Source: Paractinoplanes pyxinae
Lineage (GTDB): Bacteria > Actinomycetota > Actinomycetes > Mycobacteriales > Micromonosporaceae
Assembly: GCF_026626335.1 (NCBI RefSeq)
Contig: NZ_JAPNTZ010000009.1
Span: forward strand, 372,001-436,000
Direction: 5' to 3'
Length of the DNA: 64,000 nt
Each line of letters opens with the position of its first letter. Within the stretch, counting starts at the first letter, position 1. Positions 58,417 to 64,000 of this stretch are shown in pieces. The translations under genes were made by a program, and so were the position numbers. Below the pieces are notes generated by a model that saw only the letters and a list, made by a program, of their open reading frames with translations, did not search any database and had not been told where the DNA came from.

Positions 58417-59985
58417 GTGACCGACCAAACCGCCGCGCCTCCGGCCAAGCTCGACGCCGCGGTGCTCAAAGTCGCCGGGGTGGTGGTGCTCGGGGCGATC
58501 ATGTCGATCCTCGACATCACCGTCGTCAGCGTTGCGCTACCGACGTTCCAGACCGAGTTCGACGCCACGTACGCCGAGGTCGCCTGGACCATGACCGGAT
58601 ACACCCTGGCTCTGGCCACGGTGATCCCGCTCAGCGGCTGGGCCGCCGACCGCTTCGGCACCAAACGTCTCTACATGATGGCCCTGCTGCTGTTCACGCT
58701 CGGCTCGGTGCTCTGCGCCACCGCCGGCTCGATCGAGCAGCTGGTCACCTATCGCGTCATCCAGGGTCTGGGTGGCGGCATGCTCATGCCGATCGGTATG
58801 ACGATCATGACCCGGGCCGCCGGCCCGGAGCGGATCGGCCGGCTGATGGCCGTGCTCGGCGTCCCGATGCTGCTCGGCCCGATCGGCGGCCCGATCCTGG
58901 GCGGCTGGCTGATCGAGGCGGCCAGCTGGCACTGGGTGTTCCTGATCAACCTGCCGATCGGCGCCATCGCCCTGGTCTACGCGTGGTTCGCGCTGCCCAA
59001 GGACGAGCCGCACGCCTCGGAGTCGTTCGACTTCGTCGGCATGCTGATGCTCTCGCCGGGTCTGGCCCTGTTCCTGTTCGGCGTCTCGTCGCTGCCCGAG
59101 GAGGGCACGATCACGGCGACCAAGGTGTGGACGACGATGCTGATCGGCGCGGTGCTCGTGGTCGCCTTCGTCATCTACTCGTTCCGGCCCAAGCACCCGC
59201 TGCTCGACCTGCGCCTGCTCAAGAACCGCAACCTGTCGGTGGCGTCGCTCTCGCTGTTCGTCTTCGTGATCGCCTTCATGGGCGCCGGCCTGCTTTTCCC
59301 GAGCTACTTCCTGCAGGTCCGCGGTGAGGGCACGCTCGACGCCGGTCTGCTGATGGCGCCGCAGGGCATCGGCGCGGTGCTGACCATGCCGATCGCCGGC
59401 ATGCTGGCCGACAAGATCCCGGTCGGGCGCACGGTGCCGTTCGCGATGGCGCTCATCGCAGTCGGGTTCTTCGGCTTCACCCAGGTCGAGACGGACACGT
59501 CGTACCTGTTCCTGTGCGGTTCGCTGTTCGTGATGGGTCTGGGCATGGGCGGCACGATGATGCCGATCATGACCTCGGCTCTGCGCACCCTGCAGCCGCT
59601 CGAGGTGGCCCGCGGCTCCACGCTGGTCAACATCCTGCAGCAGATCGGCGGCTCGATCGGCACCGCGATCATGTCGGTGATCCTGACCAGCCAGCTCAAC
59701 GGCTCGCCCGAGATCCCCGGCCTGACCAACCCGCAGACCGGTGACCCGATCACCGAGGCCGGCGCGGCCATCGCCGTGCAGCAGGGGGCGCAGCTCCCGC
59801 TGCCGCCCGAGATCCTGCAGCGCGGCCTGCAGTTCGCCGCCGACTCGTTCGCGACCACGTTCTGGGTCGGCTTCGCGCTGGTGCTGGCGACGTTCATCCC
59901 GATCGCCTTCCTGCCCCGCAAGCGCCGCCCGGCCGGCGAGGCGGGCGGCGAACCGGCCGTCGAGACGCCCGTCATGATGCACTGA
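58417..59985 (+). CDS. DHA2-family MFS drug/proton antiporter (14 helices)
   Basis: 522 residues from GTG 58417 with GGGGGAG upstream. 14 predicted helices, with motif D1/A in the first two helices (SILDITVVSVALP and GWAADRFGTKRLYM) and motif C in helix 5 (GPIGGPILGGWLIE), typical of EmrB/QacA drug exporters. Removes amphipathic or antibiotic compounds. Likely controlled by the BlaI-like repressor just upstream (inference). Confidence 0.92.
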   Translation: MTDQTAAPPAKLDAAVLKVAGVVVLGAIMSILDITVVSVALPTFQTEFDATYAEVAWTMTGYTLALATVIPLSGWAADRFGTKRLYMMALLLFTLGSVLCATAGSIEQLVTYRVIQGLGGGMLMPIGMTIMTRAAGPERIGRLMAVLGVPMLLGPIGGPILGGWLIEAASWHWVFLINLPIGAIALVYAWFALPKDEPHASESFDFVGMLMLSPGLALFLFGVSSLPEEGTITATKVWTTMLIGAVLVVAFVIYSFRPKHPLLDLRLLKNRNLSVASLSLFVFVIAFMGAGLLFPSYFLQVRGEGTLDAGLLMAPQGIGAVLTMPIAGMLADKIPVGRTVPFAMALIAVGFFGFTQVETDTSYLFLCGSLFVMGLGMGGTMMPIMTSALRTLQPLEVARGSTLVNILQQIGGSIGTAIMSVILTSQLNGSPEIPGLTNPQTGDPITEAGAAIAVQQGAQLPLPPEILQRGLQFAADSFATTFWVGFALVLATFIPIAFLPRKRRPAGEAGGEPAVETPVMMH

Positions 59986-60001
59986 GTTGTCCGCTTCACC
60001 G

Positions 60002-60037
60002 CGCCCCGTCTCGCTTTCCGGCGAGGCGGGGCGTTTT
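60002..60037 (+). terminator. Hairpin terminator with T-tract after the DHA2 gene
   Basis: CGCCCCG (60002-60008) pairs with CGGGGCG (60027-60033), with CTCGC/GCGAG inside, followed by TTTT. Confidence 0.8.
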
Positions 60038-60103
60038 CCTATAGCCCGGGCAAAACGATCGATCAGGTCTGATCACCGGCCATTCACCTGCTGCAATGCC
60101 TTT

Positions 60104-60118
60104 TCGTTACCGTAACGA
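60104..60118. promoter_or_regulatory. 15-bp palindrome upstream of the secreted nuclease gene
   Basis: TCGTTACCGTAACGA has perfect 7-bp arms around one base. It lies 65 bases before the ATG, in the promoter region. A second short palindrome, GATCAGGTCTGATC, is at 60061-60074. A dimeric regulator site is likely, identity unknown. Confidence 0.5.
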
Positions 60119-60182
60119 GCGGCCTTCGTCATGCTCGATACATAGCCTCCGTCGAATCACCTTCTTCGGAGGAAAATCTTCC

Positions 60183-63100
60183 ATGCATCGATATTTGCGC
60201 GGTGGCTCGCGCGCGACGGCGTTGCGAGCGATCGGCGCCGCCGCCCTCGCGACCGTCGTCGGCGCCAGCCTGGCCGGACCGGCCGTGGCGGCCGAGCCCG
60301 GCGATCCGTTCATCAGCGAGATCCACTACGACAACGCCGGCACCGACAGCGGCGAGGCGATCGAGGTGCAGGCCCCGGCCGGCACCGACCTGACCGGCTG
60401 GCAGATCGTTCTCTACAACGGCAGCGGCGGCGCGGTCTACAACACGGCCACGCTCAGCGGCGCCGTCCCGGCGGCCGGCGTGGTCGTCCAGACCTATCCG
60501 GCCAACGGCATCCAGAACGGCGCCCCCGACGGCGTCGCCCTGGTCAAGCCGGACGGCTCGGTGGCCGAGTTCCTCAGCTACGAGGGCGTCCTGACCGCCA
60601 CCGGCGGCCCGGCCAACGGACAGACCAGCACCGACATCGGCGTCTCGGAGATCGACTCGACGCCGGTCGGCCACTCGCTGCAGAAGATCGACGGCAAGTG
60701 GCAGGCCCCGGCCGCCGCCAGCTTCGGCAAGATCAACGCCGCCGGAACGGAAGAGCCCGAAGAGCCGCCGGCCTCGTGCGACACCGCCGTCACTCACACG
60801 ATCGCCCAGGTGCAGGGCACCGGCGCCGACACCCCCGTGGCGAACACCAAGGTCACCGTCGAGGGCGTTGTGACCGCCGACCACCGCGCGGGCGGCTACA
60901 ACGGCGTCTACGTGCAGACCGCGGGCACCGGCGGCGACCGCCCGGTCGCGGCCGCCACCGCCTCGGACGCGGTGTTCGTCTACTTCGGCACCAGCACCGC
61001 CAACGCTCCCACCGTCGCGATCGGCGACCAGGTGCGGGTGACCGGCACGGTCACCGAGTTCAACGGCCTGACCGAGATCACCACCGCCGCCAAGGGCGAC
61101 ACGGCGGTCTGCGCGACCGGTGTGGCGCTGCCCGCCCCGGTGGCGCTGAGCCTGCCGCTGGACGACGCGGCCCGCGAGTCGGTCGAGTCGATGCTGGTGG
61201 CGCCCGTCGGCGCGTACACGGTCTCGGACGTCTACAACACCAACCGGTACGGCGAGGTCATCCTGGCCGCCGGCAACGAGGTCGCCCGGATCCCGACCGA
61301 CCTGGCCCGTCCCGGCTCGGCCGAGGCCAACGCGATCAAGGCCGGGAACAAGGCCCGCCGGATCCTGCTCGACGACGGCAAGACGACCAACCTCGCCACC
61401 GCGGGGCTGCCGCCGGCCTACCTGACCAAGGACAACCCGATCCGGGTGGGCGACGCCGTCGAGAAGTTCGGCCCGAGCGTGCTCAGCTTCGGCTTCAGCG
61501 AGTGGCGCCTGCAGCCCACCGACCCGGCCGCGCTCGGCACGACCTTCAAGGACAGCCACCCGCGTACGGCGGCCCCGGCCAACGTGGGCGGCGACGTGCG
61601 CGTGGCCAGCTTCAACGTGCTGAACTACTTCGTCCACTTCGGTGGCGAGGCCCGCGGCGCGACCGACGCGGCCGCCCTGGCCAAGCAGCAGGCGAAGATC
61701 GTCTCGGCGATCAGCGCGCTCGACGCCGACGTGGTCGCGCTCATGGAGATCGAGAACTCGGTCCGCTTCGAGCCGGACGACCCCCAGGTGGCCCTGAAGA
61801 CGCTGGTCGGCGCGCTCAACGCCAAGGACGGCGCGGGCACGTGGGACTACGTGCGCTCACCGGCCGACCTGCCGGCCGCCGAGCAGCAGGACTTCATCAC
61901 CACCGCGATCATCTTCAAGCCGGCCGCGGTGACCCCGAAGGGCGCCTCACGCTCGGTCAACGACGAGTCGGTGTGGTCGAACGCGCGCGAGCCGATCGCC
62001 CAGACCTTCACGGCCGGGTCGGCCACCTTCACTGTGGTCGCCAACCACCTCAAGTCCAAGAGCGCCTCGGTCGAGCCGACCGGCGACAACGTGGACACCG
62101 GGGACGGTCAGGGCGCGTACAACGGTGACCGCAAGCGGCAGGCGGCCGCGCTGGCTGCGTTCGTGAAGTCGCTCGGGACCGAGGACGTGCTCCTGCTGGG
62201 CGACTTCAACGCGTACAGCCAGGAAGACCCGATTCAGGTCCTGGCCGACGCCGGCTACCAGAACGTCGCCGACCCCGACCAGTCGTCGTACGTCTTCGGC
62301 GGCGAGTCGGGTTCGCTCGACCACGCCCTCGCGAGCGCGTCGCTGGCGTCGAAGGTGACCGGCGTCGACGTCTGGAACATCAACTCGGTCGAGTCGTTCG
62401 CCTACGAGTACGACGGCTACGCGCCGTTCTACGACGACGGCCCGTACCGGGCCAGCGACCACGACCCGGTAGTGGTCGGCCTGTCTCTTAACAAAGGCCC
62501 GGTCGACCTGCAGCTGCTCAGCATCAACGACTTCCACGGCCGCCTCGAGCAGCCCACCGCCGGCAACGGCGGCGCGGCTCAGCTCGTCGGCATGGTCAAC
62601 CAACTGCGGGCGGCCAACCCGAACACGGCCTGGGTCTCGGCCGGCGACAACATCGGCGCCTCCACCTTCATCTCGGCCATCGACGGCGACAACCCGACGA
62701 TCGACGCGTTGAACGCGGGCCGGCTGGCCGTCTCGGCGGTCGGCAACCACGAGTTCGACAAGGGCCTGGCCGACCTGCAGGGTCGCGTCGAGGACCGCGC
62801 CCAGTTCCCCTACCTGGCGGCCAACGTCTACAAGGACGGCCAGCGGGTGCTGCCCGGCTACAGCGTGCAGACGCTGGGCGGGGTCAAGGTCGGCTACATC
62901 GGCGTCGTCACCGAGCAGACCGCGTCGCTGGTCAGCCCGGACGGCATCGCCGGCGTCCAGTTCCGTGACCCGGTGGCCGAGGCCAACACCCTGGCCGCGC
63001 AGCTCTCCGACGGCAACGAGGCCAACGGCGAGGCCGACGTGCTCGTGCTGCTGGCCCACGAGGGCGCGGCGACCGAGAACATCGGCTCGGCGGCGGCGCT

Positions 63101-64000
63101 GCAGGCCGACCCGGTCTTCGGCGACTTCACCCGGGTCAGCGCCGACATCGACGCCATCTTCAGCGGGCACACCCACCAGCCGTACGCGTTCGAGGTTCCG
63201 GTTCCCGGCACCGACCGCACCCGTCCGGTGATCCAGGCCGAGGACTACGGCCTGCGGGTCGGCAAGGCGGTCCTGACGGTCGACCCGGCCACCAAGACGG
63301 TCACCAAGTCGACCGCCGAACTGCTCAACGTGACCGGCTTCCCGGCCGACGCCGCGGTCGCCGACATCGTGGCCAAGGCCAAGGTCACCGCCGACGAGCT
63401 GGGCAAGCAGCCGCTCGGCAAGATCACGGCGGACATCAAGCGGGCCTACTCGGCCGCCGGCGCCGAGGACCGGGGCGCCGAGTCGGTGCTCGGCAACTTC
63501 ATCGCCGACGTGCAGCTCGACCAGACCAGCGCGGCCGGTCGCGGCGGCGCCCAGATCGCCTTCATGAACCCGGGTGGTCTGCGGGCCGATCTGCTCTACG
63601 GCACCGACGGCACGGTCACCTACGCCAACGCCTTCTCGGTGCAGCCGTTCGCCAACGACGTCGTCACCCAGACGCTCACCGGCGCGCAGATCAAGCAGGT
63701 GCTCGAGGAGCAGTGGCAGCCGGACGGGGCGTCCCGCCCGGTGCTGCACCTCGGCGTCTCGAAGGGCCTGACCTACTCGTACGACGTGAACCAGCCCCGC
63801 GGCTCGCGGATCATCGCGTCCACGCTCAAGCTGAACGGCGTCGTGCTCAACCCGGCCGGCACCTACCGCGTCACGTCGAACTCGTTCCTGGCCGCCGGGG
63901 GCGACAACTTCGTCACGCTCGGCCAGGGCACCAACAAGGTCACCACCGGCGACAACGACCTGACGATGCTGGTCAACTACTTCGCGGCCAACACGCCGGT
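60183..64000 (+). CDS. Secreted ExeM/NucH-type nuclease fused to a 5'-nucleotidase, N-terminal part
   Basis: ATG 60183; the frame is open to the window end (1272 codons seen). Signal peptide to about residue 37 (GASLAGPAVAAEPG), an LTD (lamin-tail) domain (about 42-175), an OB-fold-like region (about 200-300), an endonuclease/exonuclease/phosphatase domain (about 470-765: DVVALMEIENS, LLLGDFNAYSQED, YRASDHDPVVV), then a metallophosphoesterase/5'-nucleotidase (from about 775: LLSINDFHGRLE, VGNHEFDKG, FSGHTHQPY) with its C-terminal domain starting near 1085. It would degrade extracellular DNA to nucleosides and phosphate, a phosphate- or biofilm-scavenging role. Confidence 0.93.
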   Translation, partial: MHRYLRGGSRATALRAIGAAALATVVGASLAGPAVAAEPGDPFISEIHYDNAGTDSGEAIEVQAPAGTDLTGWQIVLYNGSGGAVYNTATLSGAVPAAGVVVQTYPANGIQNGAPDGVALVKPDGSVAEFLSYEGVLTATGGPANGQTSTDIGVSEIDSTPVGHSLQKIDGKWQAPAAASFGKINAAGTEEPEEPPASCDTAVTHTIAQVQGTGADTPVANTKVTVEGVVTADHRAGGYNGVYVQTAGTGGDRPVAAATASDAVFVYFGTSTANAPTVAIGDQVRVTGTVTEFNGLTEITTAAKGDTAVCATGVALPAPVALSLPLDDAARESVESMLVAPVGAYTVSDVYNTNRYGEVILAAGNEVARIPTDLARPGSAEANAIKAGNKARRILLDDGKTTNLATAGLPPAYLTKDNPIRVGDAVEKFGPSVLSFGFSEWRLQPTDPAALGTTFKDSHPRTAAPANVGGDVRVASFNVLNYFVHFGGEARGATDAAALAKQQAKIVSAISALDADVVALMEIENSVRFEPDDPQVALKTLVGALNAKDGAGTWDYVRSPADLPAAEQQDFITTAIIFKPAAVTPKGASRSVNDESVWSNAREPIAQTFTAGSATFTVVANHLKSKSASVEPTGDNVDTGDGQGAYNGDRKRQAAALAAFVKSLGTEDVLLLGDFNAYSQEDPIQVLADAGYQNVADPDQSSYVFGGESGSLDHALASASLASKVTGVDVWNINSVESFAYEYDGYAPFYDDGPYRASDHDPVVVGLSLNKGPVDLQLLSINDFHGRLEQPTAGNGGAAQLVGMVNQLRAANPNTAWVSAGDNIGASTFISAIDGDNPTIDALNAGRLAVSAVGNHEFDKGLADLQGRVEDRAQFPYLAANVYKDGQRVLPGYSVQTLGGVKVGYIGVVTEQTASLVSPDGIAGVQFRDPVAEANTLAAQLSDGNEANGEADVLVLLAHEGAATENIGSAAALQADPVFGDFTRVSADIDAIFSGHTHQPYAFEVPVPGTDRTRPVIQAEDYGLRVGKAVLTVDPATKTVTKSTAELLNVTGFPADAAVADIVAKAKVTADELGKQPLGKITADIKRAYSAAGAEDRGAESVLGNFIADVQLDQTSAAGRGGAQIAFMNPGGLRADLLYGTDGTVTYANAFSVQPFANDVVTQTLTGAQIKQVLEEQWQPDGASRPVLHLGVSKGLTYSYDVNQPRGSRIIASTLKLNGVVLNPAGTYRVTSNSFLAAGGDNFVTLGQGTNKVTTGDNDLTMLVNYFAANTP

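Noticed and set aside
61947..63749. A 600-codon minus-strand frame, and similar ones at 60129-61637 and 46917-48623
   Set aside because: They are antisense shadows of the nuclease and chemoreceptor genes and lack any family similarity.

Overview
The window reads as the chromosome of a high-GC, motile, saprophytic actinomycete, most likely Micromonosporaceae (Actinoplanes-like). This is inferred from the strong G/C third-position bias, GTG/TTG starts, a SigE-family sigma factor beside a membrane regulator, secreted GH19 and CE15-CBM2 enzymes with a CebR-type operator, an iron-box-controlled EfeUOB system, and a methyl-accepting chemotaxis protein, which is rare in non-motile actinomycetes.

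Layout. (i) 1-2947: the 3' end of a GH15 glucoamylase/trehalase gene, an IS21 istA remnant and an AbiV-type abortive-infection gene. (ii) 2948-36037: an accretion island. A 43-bp sequence identical to the 3' half of tRNA-Arg(ACG), from the anticodon loop to the acceptor stem, occurs four times in direct orientation (2948, 19531, 27459, 35995). It divides the island into segments A (16.6 kb), B (7.9 kb) and C (8.5 kb). B and C share one plan: att, a minus-strand tyrosine recombinase, unrelated cargo, then a 52-bp right-end repeat. A has no recombinase and carries an aromatic meta-cleavage catabolic cluster plus a membrane export module. No complete tRNA is visible, so the intact gene should lie left of the window. 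(iii) 36038-64000: ordinary chromosome.

Segment A encodes a nearly complete lower pathway (hydratase, acylating acetaldehyde dehydrogenase, 4-hydroxy-2-oxovalerate aldolase, led by a TetR gene). A divergent upper operon encodes a C-C hydrolase, a BphC-like extradiol dioxygenase and an MhpA-like monooxygenase. Two ACMSD-type amidohydrolases, one with a Tat signal, sit behind near-identical double-palindrome promoters. The segment ends with an MMPL protein fused to a degenerate ABC-like domain, a YhgE/Pip protein, and a TetR gene cut off after 16 codons at the att site.

Segment B carries an uncharacterised PIN/HEPN-like protein, an arsenic module (ArsC, aquaporin, second LMW-PTP, MFS) and a DUF4238 gene. 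Segment C carries a protein with split RusA-like motifs, an AbiTii-like protein and a nucleoside-phosphorylase-domain protein, which together look like anti-phage cargo. B and C show no replication, transfer or excisionase gene, so they look like integrase-plus-cargo elements stacked in one tRNA site.

The right-hand chromosome carries an ECF-type sigma/regulator pair, four secreted or surface proteins, a WD40 protein, a candidate toxin-immunity pair, a GH19 chitinase, a chemoreceptor, several redox enzymes and regulators, a CebR-boxed glucuronoyl esterase, the efeUOB operon behind tandem iron boxes, a BlaI/MecI repressor, a DHA2 exporter and the start of a large secreted nuclease/nucleotidase that runs off the window.
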